This document shows positions 21,637 to 33,591 of a stretch of 64,000 nucleotides of DNA, in pieces. This DNA comes from Lactarius indigo (taxonomy: Eukaryota; Basidiomycota; Agaricomycetes; Russulales; Russulaceae). The stretch lies in assembly GCA_025766275.1 (NCBI GenBank), contig JAFKAC010000118.1, forward strand, positions 1 to 64,000, given 5' to 3'. Under the pieces are notes generated by a model. The model saw only the letters and a program-made list of their open reading frames with translations. It had not been told where the DNA came from and did no database searches. The stretch's first letter is position 1. Every line of letters starts with the position of its first letter. A program made the position numbers and the translations under genes.

Positions 21637-24600
21637 ATGCCATCGATGCACCAGATGCAGGAAATAACCCCAGAAGAGAAGTGGAATGCCTATGAGGCAC
21701 GCCGGGCGGCACGACGCCAGCTACGACAAGGGGGAGCGACAGTCACATCCTCCACCCCAAAACCCGACCCTGCTGGTGCAATTCCAGCACCAGAGGAACC
21801 AGAGAAGGGCATGATGCCCCACCCCGAGATGCCCTACTCCCTCAGCATCGATCTGAGTGGTGTAGCTGCAGTGAATGAAGAACCCTACCAACCAGCAGAA
21901 GGAGCATACAGCATGACGACGATGAACGACACACCAGAATGGGTAATCAAAAGACACCTTGAACGACGATTTGGCGCGATAGAAGTCGAAGCCCCTATTA
22001 GGGGAGACGCATTCGTGCCAGACAAAGCTCCAGAACTAGAAAAGATGCTGATCGACTCAGAAGAACCTGAATGGGCAGTCAAGAGATGCCTCACACGACA
22101 ACCTGGCATGATAGAAGTCGAAGCTCCCATTGGGAGAGACACATTCGTACCGGGAAAGAACCTAGAATCAGAAGGGGTACCAATCAATAATCCTGACTCA
22201 GAAGAACCCGAGTGGGTTACCAAAAGACGAACTACAAATTCTCGAGCACTCCCGAATCCGGCAGTCGAACCTGATGAAGAAAGCACACCTGGAAGTCCAG
22301 GATGGACTACAGTGTCCTACAGAAGAACTATCAACTTGCGTGTCACTAGTAAAGACACAGACCCCAGATACGGACATGAGATGACCAGAAGTAGAAATGA
22401 ACCAAAAAAGAGTCGAAGTGGACGACCTCGATGGAGAGGAAGTCCTGATATGGAAATCAGTTCCCAAGCACCCGGAATGGACACGGGAGGGGACCAAAGA
22501 ACCAGAGACTCGATAAGTCGAAGCCCTTACGAGGGAGACGCACGAGAATTTGAAGAAAGAAGCAGAACACTCCTGCAACAGCTAAGGAGCAATCCAGAGT
22601 TTGCTGTCCTTTCCAGGAGCAAACAGCAATCACTATTGGTTGAATTAATGGAAGAAGAAGGACGAAATAATGCGGAAAAAAATCCGTCAGCCAAAATCCT
22701 GATCCAACCAAGGGGGAATAGTAACAAAACCCCTGACGAGGAAAACGACGATTGGCAGAAAAGCGATGACCTGCAGAGGAATGAGGCAGTAGACAATGAC
22801 TGGAGAAGTTGAAGCCCATGCATGGACCATGCATGTGGAGACACATCCATCGAACAAAGCCACCTACTCCTGGAAGTACTCCAGAAGAACCCTGCGTTCG
22901 CTGATCTCCCTCGAAACGAACAACGGTTAATATTTGCTGAATTACTAGAGGACGAAGAAGAGTGTAAAAACCTCCTTACTCAGTCAAGAAAAGCAGGCCG
23001 TAATAGCACGGGAGATACCTTACTGGGAAAGAGTAATGACTCCCCCACTAGGCAGAGAAGCGATACCTCTATCTTGTCGGAAGAAAATCTCCACCCTAGG
23101 GAAACTGATGAGCAAAAGCGGCTACCAGAACTCGGAAAGAATGATTACTGGGCAGACGAACCAGAAGATGATACGAACCCAGGAACGGTCGACTATTGGA
23201 CCCAGCTAATTAAAAACCTCTCCCGAGAAGAGTCCGACGAATTTCTTGATAACCTCCTGAAGGGAACAACTGATGATCTACCAGAAGGCGAGTTCAACGA
23301 GCCTGAACAAGAGGGAGCAACCGCACGCTGGCAGCTTGCCGGTGATGATTCAACGCCGGAAGGATCCCAGGATTTAGCCCAGAACGACGATACCGAAGCA
23401 CGTTCAATCAAAAACTCTGAAAACAGATTATCACCCCAAGAACCGACTTCCACACGGAACGATGTCTCGTCAGCCCGCTTAACGATGCCCTCTGTCACCC
23501 CTAGTCAGGAGCAGCCGATCAATGGTACAAACACAACTCACTACGAGGAATTGAGGCCTCCGCACGACCTCCAACAGTGTAAAGGAGACGTAGATGAGCA
23601 GCAGAAGACACGAAGAGCGCAATACGAGGAACGGCGACAACAGCGACGCAGGACAGCCAAGACAACACCCTGGAACATGGTTGAATACCAACGGGACATA
23701 AGGGCAACTGGAAAAACAACGGAGGAAACCGAACCAGCGGCAATAATTGCCACACCAAGCAACCCGCCGGTATCCGAAAGAGCAGAAAACGACCCAGGAC
23801 GAGATCAGAACGACCACCAGGGGGTGCCACGAGGGTGTAGTAATCCCGAGGCAACAAATACGAACGCCTCAGGATGAGAGCATACGCCCAGTGCAACCAA
23901 AACGGTCAGAAATGACCACGCATCCCCTCAACATACCACGATGCCAAGCATGCTCCTAGAAAGCCAGAGACCCGATACCTGGGATCAACTAAGACAAAAG
24001 AGCGACACCACGAACTGGAAGACGACTTCCTCATTCGAAAAACCTGAAACAGCAACATCTGAAGGTACAGGAATGACCAGGAACAAAGGAGAGATGACCA
24101 GTGATGAGAGCACCCTGGACAGCAAACACCGGCCGAAAACCGATGAAACTGATCGCCGAGAAACCCAGCAACCGCAGACGAACCATACCCGCACGCCCTG
24201 GTCCACAGACCGATCCCAGAACGCTCAAAATCCGCCAGAACAGCCAGATACAGCCATAGAACGATCGACCGCAAGGGGTATGGTATTGCAGCTGCACGAA
24301 GCAAGTTGTACAAAGCAAGGGGGCCTACAACGCGAACCGGCCCGGTTCGACCCTGTGAGCCACGGTGCTCAGATGCCAAATGATTTGAGAATCAACGCAT
24401 CCTGCTCACGCAGTGCGCTAAATACCATTAACTGTCCGCGGAACCTGCAGGCACACTTGCAATCGCACCCTTTATGCTCTGACCTTGCTGCCACACCAGG
24501 AATACTCTATGCTGCCCCTGGCACGACTCCACTGACCCTGACATATGCATCAGCCCGCTGGGTTGCCGTGGAAGGCAACAACTCTAGGGTGATGAACAGC

Positions 24601-26718
24601 ACAATAGAAGGGCATACTCACAGAGGGCTAAAGAGTCTGTGGTGAGATATGCAGAAGTGCTTGAAGCAGCAACAGGGGGTCAGGCAAGGTAAAGCAATAG
24701 AGTTGTCTGGCACACAGCAGAGTGAGAACTGATAATAGTATTACAGGAGAGGGACTTTACCTGGCACACAGCAGAGTGAGAACTGATGTGGTCCAGGGCG
24801 TACAGAGTACTCTACTTATACTATACAGAGGTGTGACACTAGTACAAGGGTAGTAACATAGAGTCACAGAATACAAGGAGCATTGTTCTACATACAGGAC
24901 AAAAGGAATGTACCAAAGGAGAACAAGGCGACCAGAACAAAGAAAGTCCAGACTAAGATGATATCATAGTGACATCACAATAAAGATAACGCTAGAAAGA
25001 GAACAAGGAAGGAGTACAATGAAGAGTCCGGAGTAGTCCATATGATGTCATTGTACAGTGATGTCATAGAAGTCCTAGATTGTACAGATCAAATCAAATC
25101 TAATCTAAAGCGGTCCTAATTAATCTACAGCAGTCCATATCTGTAAGTCCGGTCCGTTAGAGCCGCTAAGTGTGCAAGGGTCACTTATCAACATAGGGAG
25201 GGGGTAATCTCCTCACCTCACTTCGCTTTCAACCTCTTGCCCCTACAAGGCAACCTTTCGCCTCAAAAATGCCTCCGACACGAATCCTCAGTACTTCAGA
25301 ATCAATGCACAAAACAGATAGAACGCTCAGAACTAACCCTATCACGCCTTAGCCCGGCCGAACCTGCTGCATCGACCATCCTAGATGATGTATACCCAAA
25401 CAAGAACGCTGCAAAGACTTGCACACTAAAACAGCTAAAGTCGCCACTTGGAAACGACTCTGGACGACCCAAGGCATCAATATCTAATCAGTCTCAGCCC
25501 AAAAACACCTTGGCATCGATAGATACCCACAAGAACCAGACATGGGACAACAGAACAGAGACCGGAAGTGCCTTATCAGACACTGATACTCAGATCCCGT
25601 TACCCAGGTGCTCTGGCCATGTCAAAGACCTGGGAGCAACATGCACAGGACACCCAGCTTCGGGACGTGCTTCTGATCGCCCTAACAGAGCTCCAACAAG
25701 AAGATCGATGGCCAGAGCATCAAAGTGGGAACTACGAGGTGACAACGCTACTGACACGTCAACCGCCAGCACTAGCACCACCTTTGGCGATTTCTCTCTT
25801 ACACCCAGTCCACAAACAGAAGGAATCCGACCCGTGACTCCTCGTACCAATTGGATAAAAGCAGTTCACCTCATGGAAACAACCAGCAGCACACCAGACA
25901 TCCTTCCTCCTCATCCTTGCCTTTCTATTATGAATTACACCGCCCCCATCTACTCTGAAACCCTTATCGGGTTAGCCGACCAAAGCCCCCTGCACTCAGC
26001 CATTGAGTGTCTAGCCACCACCACGATTGCTGTAATCGACGCAGCAATAGACCGATCTCCACCCATCCCTGCCACTATCAATGTACGACGCCCAGAAGAA
26101 CCTGCTTTCATCAGGTGGACCACTGGGATCGTGATCAGATCCCGGATCAGAACCCCCATCCTCTTAACCGCCCTCACCTACCTGAATAGGGTTAAGCCCT
26201 ATATCTGCACCAGCACCCTTAAATGGGCCGAGATATGATTGCTCCTAGGAGCCCTTGTCATTGCTGACAGATACATGGACGACAACGCCCTCAGTAATGC
26301 ACAGTGGGCTGTGGTTACTAAGAGATTTACCAGGTGGCAGATTGGACAAATGGAGCGGGAATTCCTGAGCGTCCTTAACTGGAAGCTTGGAGTATCCCAG
26401 GAAGACCTGCTGACATGGCATGATGCCACCATCATCCCCCTTACCCCCATCCTGATGGCACCCCCTTTACCTCAGCTTGCCATCAAAACACACCCCTTTA
26501 AGAAGAAGCTGGCCGCACCCCCGAGACTTACTCACCCTCCTTTTGTCAGAACCAACCCAATCAGACAACAATGGAGGAAGTCTCTAAAACTTCCTGAAAA
26601 GAAGTCTCAGATCAAGTGGAAACGGCACCAAAAGACTGGGGTTAGTAACCCTGAAGAGGACGCCACCTTCATGGCCTTACTCAAAATCCTGGAGGAGTCA
26701 CAGTTTAAACCTTGCTGA
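21637..26718 (+). pseudogene. Element C single long ORF with C-terminal cyclin domain
   Basis: From the ATG at 21637 to the stop at 26718 everything lies in one frame. LTR-A4 plus its TSD (609 bp) can be removed without changing phase, leaving about 1,490 codons. It is interrupted by TGA at 22810, 23875 and 26236; contexts fit CGA in each case (at 26236 copy C1 has CAA, the other CpG product). Visible parts: tandem motifs EPEW(V/A)xKR with EVEAPI..FVP (residues about 110-200); two copies of an NPxFAxLxRxxQ helical motif, one near residue 325 and one near 410; a long charged, low-complexity middle; and a cyclin domain (about residues 1,205-1,400). No retroviral enzyme is encoded. The N-terminal region may act as Gag; that is a guess. 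The cyclin appears to be a captured, intronless host sequence. Confidence 0.8.
24590..25193 (-). mobile_element. Solo LTR, family A (copy A4)
   Basis: 604 bp, TSD TAGGG (24585-24589 and 25194-25198), inside the coding region of element C. LTR plus TSD is 609 bp, a multiple of three, so the flanking frames agree. Confidence 0.93.
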
Positions 26719-26772
26719 CCTAGCCACCATGTGACTTGGCGACGTGGAATTTGCCCCTTAGAAAGGGGGTAA

Positions 26773-27512
26773 TGTCATGAACTCCCCTGTTACCTTCCCT
26801 TTTACGTCCTTATCTGATCTATTCCCCTTCTTGGAAGTCGCCCATTTAGACCTATGCTTCTCCCTTATCTGATTGTTCTAGCACCTTCTGTGCTATTCTT
26901 GTCTATCCTTCTTCTGCCTCGCTGGCATAACACCATCTCGCACGATGTTGATACCATGTTGCCAGCACATCATTCTATCTATAGCAACCAGTAGCACTAT
27001 GCGCTCAGGCACAATCCTGTACTATATAAAGAACCCTGTAGTGCGCCTTAGCTCCTTAGCTTTGGCTTAATCAACTATCTGCGTTGTATCTCCACTGTCT
27101 CCTTGAGTGCCTCAGTTCCTTCAGCACTCAAGCCCTTGACCCAGAACCTCTGACCCTTGACCCTTATCCCCTTTGGGTCATTCCCCTCTCAGCCTCTGTG
27201 CAGGCTTCCCCCTTGACTTCGCTCTCATCCTCTTCCTGTCTTACTGGTCAGCCCAGTAGCACATGACCTTTGGACTTAGGCCACCGAGCTCATCCATTGC
27301 TACAGACTCAGTCACCTTAGCACAAGGGGCTGTTACAGAAGGACCTTCCCACCTCAGCATAGGGGGATCGCCACAGACTCAGCTACCTTAACGTAGGAGC
27401 TGTTACAGAAGACCTTAGGAGTCGTTGCACACAGTGCCGATCCAACTTGGCTGTTGACTGCCACATGACAGGAAGCCATTACAGAAGACCGCGCCCCCGC
27501 AGAGGCGTGACA
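26773..27512 (+). repeat. 3' LTR of element C (C3)
   Basis: 740 bp, TGTCATGAAC to AGGCGTGACA, directly after the polypurine tract. The end carries the ACGCC/GGCGT-type terminal motif. Confidence 0.92.
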
Positions 27513-30500
27513 TTGAGGCTGTATTGGGCTATCGGAAGCCATCATGCCCAGTCGTCCTGTTGGTAGTTTGAGAAGATACGTAGGTATTGTTCCAGGTGTT
27601 GGTTCGTGTGTTCTGATTGTCTGTCTGTTCGCGGATGATATGCAGTGCTGATGTTTTGCTCAACGCCAAGGGCTGAGCACAATGCCTTTGTGAAGGATGC
27701 TGTGAATCACAGGTTGCGATCCGATATTAACTTGGTCGGCAACCCATAGTGTGGTACGACATATTGAAGGTACAGCGCCATGACTTGTGATCGGAGATCG
27801 TGAGGATCGTATCGTATTTGGCTGATTTAGGGAGCTTAGTGATAAAGTCGAGGGCAACCATTTGAAACAGTAGTGCGTTCCCTGGTGGGTAGATGGGGGA
27901 GATTGGTGGCTTTGGTTGATTTGGGAGGTTCTTGTTTCCCTGACATACGTGGCAGTCCACAATGTAATCTGCGATGTCTGTCCTCATTTTCGGCCACCAG
28001 TAGTGTTTTTGTATAGCCTCGGTCATTTTTGTTTGGCCAGGATGGCCCACTGTAATCGAATCATGGAAGGATTTGATCACCCCCCTTCTGAGCGGGAGAT
28101 CGTCCACGATCACGAGGCAATGTTGGCAATAAACGAGATGAGGAGGGTCGGCAGATCACTGAAGATGATATTGATCAATCCAGTCGGTGGGGAGGTGTGA
28201 GAGTTGGAGCTGGTGACATCGATCATCCAGAGAGATGACGTGAGTCACGTTGATGAAATACAAGTTGGGGAGTACAATGACACCCGTGTTGTCATTAAGA
28301 GGTGCAGTAAAGGATGGGTGGCGAGAGAGGGTGTCGGCATGTAAGGTTGGGCCGGGAACGTGTCACAGGTGTAGATCGTAGTCGGCGAGGATATTTACGA
28401 GGCAAGCGACATGATGGTTGATATGTTGTGGAGACCAATAATGTAACAGGTTCATATGGTCAGTAAAGATGGTGACCAGATGGCGAGCGGCGACCAAAAG
28501 GTGTCACCAGTGTTTGAGACCGCACACAAGGGCTAAGAATTTGCGATCGTAAACATCGTAATTCCGTTCGGCTGCATTGAATGCTTGGGAAAAATAACCA
28601 ACAACTTGTGGTTTGTTGCGCAAGTCAGGCTGTGTCAGAATAGCGCCAATCACATACAAAGAGGCATCCGTTTGGATAGAGTACGGTACGTCTGGGTCAG
28701 GCTGTCTTAATGCAGGTTGGGAACACGCCAAGGTAAGCAGTGTATCAAGTGCAGTGGTACATTCCGGAGTCCAACAGAATGGTACATCCTTGCGCAAAAG
28801 CTGTGTTAGTGGTCGAGCGAGATGAGCGTATCATGGGATGAACAGTCGTTGATAGCCAAGGACGCCTAAGACACTGTGGACCTGTTTTATTGTGGTGAGC
28901 GTATGTGGCCAGTCATGGAGACCCGAGATTTTGTCTAAGCCCATCTGTATCATGCCTCTGGCTATAGTCATACCCAGGTAGTCGATCTCCATTTTCTCGA
29001 AGTCACACTTAGATAGCTTCAGGAAGTAGCTTTCGTCCATCATGACCTGTAAGACTGCACTGACTATGGTTCAATGACGTGTGAGGTCGTGGATGGTGGC
29101 AACAAGGATGTCGTCCATGTAGATGAACAATTCTGCAGGGTACTGATTTAATAGTGACTGAAAGATTTGGTTCATGGTGCAAACAAATGTGGCCGGAGAG
29201 TTTGTTAGGCCAAAATACATTACAAGTGGTTCAAAGAGACTGCGTGGTGTTTTAAAAGCGGCCTTCCACTGATCTCCATCTTTGATGCGGATGTTGTTGT
29301 AACCCCATCGTATATCGAACTTAGTGAAAAGTGTTTTGTCTGCTAGTCGATCTAAGATGTTGGAGATCAGTGGGATCGGGTATGTGTCACAGACCGTGAT
29401 CTTGTTGAGTGGTTTATAGTCCTGCACAGGTTGCAGTTTACCGTCCTTTTTCTTTAGAAAGAAGAATGATGAGGCGTAGTGAGACTTTGACTCATGGATG
29501 TACCCCTTTTCCAAATGTTCCCGTAGGAATTTGTCCAGGTGTTCCATTTCTTTAGCGTTCAACGGGTATATTTTACACTGAAGAGTTGGCGGTGCGTCAG
29601 GGAGTAACGTAATCACGTGGTCATCAATTCGTTCAGGTGGAAAACATTTTGTGGCTTCTTCCGAAAAGACAGTGGTGTAGCGTGCATATTGTGAAGGTAA
29701 GGTTGTGGCCCCACTTAAGTCGAACCTTTCCGCCATTTGTTGTGCGATGGTGTTGATCGTTTCTCGCCATATGAAGGTGAGCCGTCGCTCAGCACCACGC
29801 AGTTTATTCTCCGTCCAGTCTATGTCGGGGTCGGTGTTTTTGAACCATGGATGCCCTAGGATTACTTGTGGTTGCCCCAGAGTTGTGACGTAGAGTTGCG
29901 TGTGGTAGATGTGTCCATCCCAAGTGAGTTGTATCGGGCAAGCTTTTGTGATAGTGCCATATTAGTTAATTGTTCCATCGGCATTGTAGGCATTTCGAGT
30001 TGGGATTGTGACTGTTTGTATTTGCAGTTTTTCAACCAATGTCGAATCAACGAAGTTCTCAGATGCTCCCAAATCTAGGAGGGCGGGGATGGTGTTTTGT
30101 TCTGAGTCGATGCTTAACCTGATGGTGAGTGTGGACTCATCTTTTTGTGAAATCGTATTGATGCTTGTCGCTGTATCATCGTTGTTGTCGTCATCATCAA
30201 CCCCTGCCTCGATTAGCATCTGGGATACCATTTGTCACCTGTTGGCAGCTGATAATCCGAGTAGCCCAGTGATCAGCATTTGTTTATCCAATACGGGTGG
30301 CACGGTCGCGACCGTGGGAGGTATTGGAGTGGAAGCGATTTCATTGATTTTACTTGTGAACATTTGTTTCTTTGGACAATCTCGAGACAGGTGACCTGAT
30401 TGTTTACATCAGAAGCAGAGTCCTTCTTTCTGGCACTGTTCCCACTCAGCCTGTTCCTGTGGTGTTCACTGGCAAGTAGTGGTTGTTGTAACCGCATCGA

Positions 30501-30696
30501 CATCCATTGGTACGACGTCGTTTCGAACCGTGGGTTGTGGGACCGGGACCTTTGGTGGCAGGGGAACGGATCCCTTTCCAAGGGCGGCTATGCAATTCAT
30601 AATGGTGCGAAATCATTGAACTTCTTCCCTGGTGGCAAGTTTCCAATCATCCATTGTTACAGGCATCGTCCCTCTTTTTAGGCAAGTGACCAATAG
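27513..30696 (-). pseudogene. Gypsy CCHC-protease-RT-RNase H-integrase region
   Basis: Minus-strand order: CCHC knuckle (CF*CKQSGHLSRDC, near 30400) with TGA in the second position after the first Cys; protease with LLDLGASENFVDS, where Ser of the DSG motif has become Leu (TCG to TTG); RT with DTYPIPLISNILDRL, FDIRWGYNNIRI and YMDDIL; RNase H with SIQTDASLYVIGA; tether to integrase HHCC (H-x-H..CHVCQ) and core start (VALDFITKLP), then a frame change and AYHPRTDRQSEHTNQHLEQYLR. TGA codons break the RT/RNase H/integrase frame at least four times (near 29070, 28830, 28503, 28365), most in contexts fitting CGA. Inactive. Confidence 0.88.
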
Positions 30697-31282
30697 TGTT
30701 ACAATTTTCCCTTTGGACTCGTTCTTTCACATATCACTATTCCTTTCCCAATACTATACGAGCCCTGTACGATTACGCGGACTTTACAATTACCCAGTTC
30801 CTATCATGCGCCCTGCTTATTGATGCCCTCTTCTGATAAAGTTCGACATGTGCCAGGTTCCGTTGTGTTCCCAATCACGTGCGACCCCGCGTGATTCACC
30901 TTTGTTCTCAGTATGACGTTCCTTTGTTCCTCTTATGTACCATCTATTGTTCCAAGACTGGCGATGGCGCCATCTGTTTGTAGCTGCCATACTCACCATT
31001 ATCTACTTAAACCTAGTCCTACCTAGCTTGTACGGTAGACTAGACTTCTTGTGTAATCACTACACTTGTCTAACACAGGACGCCTTCGTGCTTTCCCTGT
31101 CTCAAGAACCCTCTTTGCCTTCACTAGACCTTTGAGTCTTAGCCTTCCTCTACAATCCAAGTGACCATTGTCCTTGTGATCCTTGTGCACCATCCTACTG
31201 AAGCCAAGCCTGCGAGCTTGCGCTACCGTTACTCAACTGACTCGGTACAGGTCGTACCCTACGCCCCTGTAGTGGCGTAACA
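30697..31282. mobile_element. Solo LTR, family G, in the Gypsy gag region
   Basis: 586 bp from TGTTACAATT to GGCGTAACA, TSD AATAG (30692-30696 and 31283-31287). The right end carries the ACGCC..GGCGT stem also seen in families C and E. Confidence 0.9.
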
Positions 31283-32285
31283 AATAGTCCCTTTTTTAAT
31301 CCTCTACGAAAGAGGTCGACCGTCCCCTTTGCTGTCATATCCCATTCTGCAGCTTCAGCCAGTTGTTCAAATCGAGTGATATATTCGTCGATGGCATCCC
31401 CGGTCATGGTTAGTGCCATTAGTCTCATGTAAGCATTTTGTTGGCTAAGGGTGTCGGTCCATGTGGCTTTAAAGTCAGCCACAAATTCATTCCAAAGTTG
31501 TTCATCGTTTTCCGCAATTGGGTGAGTGGCGTGGTTTATTTTTCCCTCAAGTTTACGGTCCTGACTTTGGTTCCAACGTTTGACGTCAGGTCCTTGGATA
31601 AGTGTGAGGGCAAGGGCAACTCATTGATAGGGTGACACCATGCGTTCGTTCGTGCGATTTACACGCCTGAACTGATTAAACTCGTGTAGGAACTGGATAC
31701 TCCTAGCCCAATTTCTGTCAAAGAACGTGGGTGCGGCCCCCTGAAGTGGTCCATTCGTTGTGGCGGGAGTTCTGCCAGTTCCTGATCCACTGGCCATTGC
31801 TGTGGTGGGTATGATGGTGGGGATGATATAACCATGAAATGCGGGGGGTGGCGGTTGAGGAGACTTTTGTTTCCCTTTTTGTTTTAGGGATGCAACTGCC
31901 AGTCAATGGGTTGGCCAGTCGTAGTCGGGTGTCAATTGTGATTCAGTTCAGATTCGTAGCCCCAGCGATGTGGTTGCTCTACTTGTGCACTGTTGTATGT
32001 GGCCCAGCCAGGGTAATCCAATAATACTTCATACCACGCATTTTCACTCTCGAAGTATTCGACATTGAGACTGGGGTCAGGTGCTCGTTCAAGTGTATAT
32101 CCTCGATGGTGCTGCCACACGAGGTCGGTTACATGTAAGTCAGTGAGGTTCGGTGTCGTTCGTTGCAGTACCAACCGTTTCTCAGTGGAGTCCTGTAGGT
32201 CATTTGCCGGTTCGATGTAGGCGAAGTTACCATCAGGTGACTGTGCCAGCGTGCTTTCCATGGGGCACTTTCTATGCTGTGCCAC
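31283..32285 (-). pseudogene. Gypsy gag
   Basis: Starts near the ATG at 32285 (MAQHRKCPMESTLAQ). A Ty3-type capsid reads GPLQGAAPTFFDRNWARS, then VALALTLIQGPDVKRW, QLWNEFVADFKATW and EYITRFEQLAEAAEW, and is cut by LTR-G. At least one frame change lies between 31718 and 31932, and a TGA stands before VALALTL. The capsid resumes beyond LTR-G. Confidence 0.8.
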
Positions 32286-32340
32286 CTAGCAAGGTGGAGT
32301 AGGGGTCTACTCTTTTGTCATGGTTCCAGCTGACCATCCG

Positions 32341-32647
32341 TGACATGGGGCATGTTTGGGTGACTTGTTATTTCACAAGTGAAGTATGCTGACTTGGTAT
32401 GCTCAGAGAACACACAAGTGAGAGGAAGCTACTGGATTTCAAGAGATGAAGAGTAGACAAGCTTTGTACTACTCTATGGCTACATCTTAAGTACTCATAC
32501 AAACTGTGGTTTTTCGGGACTGTTTTCTGTATTTACAAAGCTCCTAATGAGCTGGCAGAACCTCAAGATATGTGGCAAGTGAGCTGGCAAGGAAGACGAG
32601 ACTGCTGGCAATCAATGTGATGTGTCCGCATTGTGACCGTGATGTCA
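32341..32647 (-). repeat. Putative 5' LTR of the Gypsy element (LTR-H)
   Basis: A 307-bp segment with matching short inverted termini, TGACAT and ATGTCA, placed where the 5' LTR of the minus-strand Gypsy should be, 55 bp upstream of the gag start. No second copy is in the window, so the call rests on position and termini. A possible primer-binding site (TGGTCAGCTGG) lies a few bases inside. Confidence 0.5.
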
Positions 32648-33591
32648 CCTGTGTGTGACACCTAGTAACCCATTGAATACTACCTGTCTACTGTATGATG
32701 GCTGTACCCATACCCAAACATCGCCATTGGAGCTCTGCTCAGCAGACTTGATGGACAGCAGACAGGTGTATAAACCCATTGCCCAACCGTTGAATGTACA
32801 GCTGTACCCATCAGATGGTACGGTGTGCAGCCCTAGTTTCCTGTGGTGCAGCTTCACATTGGAAACAAGGTAGGTGTCACCCCTTTTGGTAATTGAGGGG
32901 CCAGTGGGAATATCGAAGGTGGGCATTATGGGAGATTGGGAAGAGGGATTGTTTGTCCTTCCTTCCCTTCCTTCCTACATTCCCAAACCAATACACAGAC
33001 CACATTATTGACACATTATTTATGCATTGTTTATGTGTTATTTTATTTTACTGTGATTTCACTCTGGTATTTACTATCGTTCCCACACCTCTGCAAAAAC
33101 ATGGTAATCTTTTTTTGTAGCTTCAACAACACATCGTAGCTACTTCATTTTGTACATAGTAATAGATGTGTTTATATCCCACTGGAATCAGATTTTTATT
33201 TATTTGTTTCTGAATCCGTTCAATGTGGAGCAACAAATACCACCTCTGCAACTTTCGGTCACACTTTGTCATGGTGGTGGCAGACTAGTGGCAGGCAGAG
33301 AAGTAATCAGCATTTGGCAAAAGTGGCAATGCCAGTCCTCTCAGGTTCACAGTCAAATGAACGTTCAGCAAATCATATTATTTGATGGTATCTAGGGATC
33401 TAGGAGCTGTAAAGGTATTGGTATGAATACTGTAAGTATGGACCATATGGATGTGTGCTTGATGTTGTGCTGGGCCTAAAGTTGGGTTGAGAGGGGAAAC
33501 TAAAATGGGGGAGAAGCAAGGGAGGGGAGAAGCAGGAAGTAATGGCTTGAAGTGATGATGGCCCAACTACAGGCACATCACCAATGCGGGG
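32648..33591. other. Flank of Gypsy insertion; no identified gene
   Basis: A minus-strand frame from the ATG at 32926 (MPTFDIPTGPSITKRGD.., 93 codons) runs up to the Gypsy LTR and could be a gene cut by that insertion; I do not recognise it. 33000-33590 is AT-rich with no coding signal. Confidence 0.35.

Larger units (their letters stand above)
20147..27512 (+). mobile_element. Complete non-autonomous LTR element C carrying a cyclin domain
   Basis: 7,366 bp with TSD TTGAG (20142-20146 and 27513-27517). Both LTRs are 740 bp once insertion E is removed. Between them is one long frame with no protease, RT, RNase H or integrase motif that I can find; its C-terminus is a cyclin domain ending 54 bp before the 3' LTR. 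The polypurine tract AGAAAGGGGG is at 26760-26769. It sits in the integrase of the Gypsy element. It holds solo LTR-E in its 5' LTR and solo LTR-A4 in its coding region. Confidence 0.88.
18647..32647 (-). mobile_element. Ty3/Gypsy chromovirus (element with LTR-H), heavily nested
   Basis: Read on the minus strand from the right: putative 5' LTR (32341-32647), gag, CCHC knuckle, protease, RT, RNase H, integrase, chromodomain. It is split by solo LTR-G (30697-31282), by the whole element C (20147-27512) and by LTR-A3 (18913-19553). Removing each insertion with one TSD rejoins the reading frames: the integrase resumes as QYSLN-AWVSE across element C, and the chromodomain as ESNLR-TPDLI across LTR-A3. 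The 3' end and 3' LTR are lost at the junction with C1 (18646/18647). Confidence 0.85.

Noticed and set aside
25237..26238. Separate 333-aa gene beginning at 25237
   Set aside because: It starts at a non-ATG codon and is in phase with the preceding frames once LTR-A4 and its TSD are removed, so it is the C-terminal part of the element C ORF.
12404..26718. TGA read as selenocysteine or as a reassigned sense codon
   Set aside because: The intact genes here end in ordinary stops including TGA, the affected frames are mobile elements, and the contexts fit decay of CGA.
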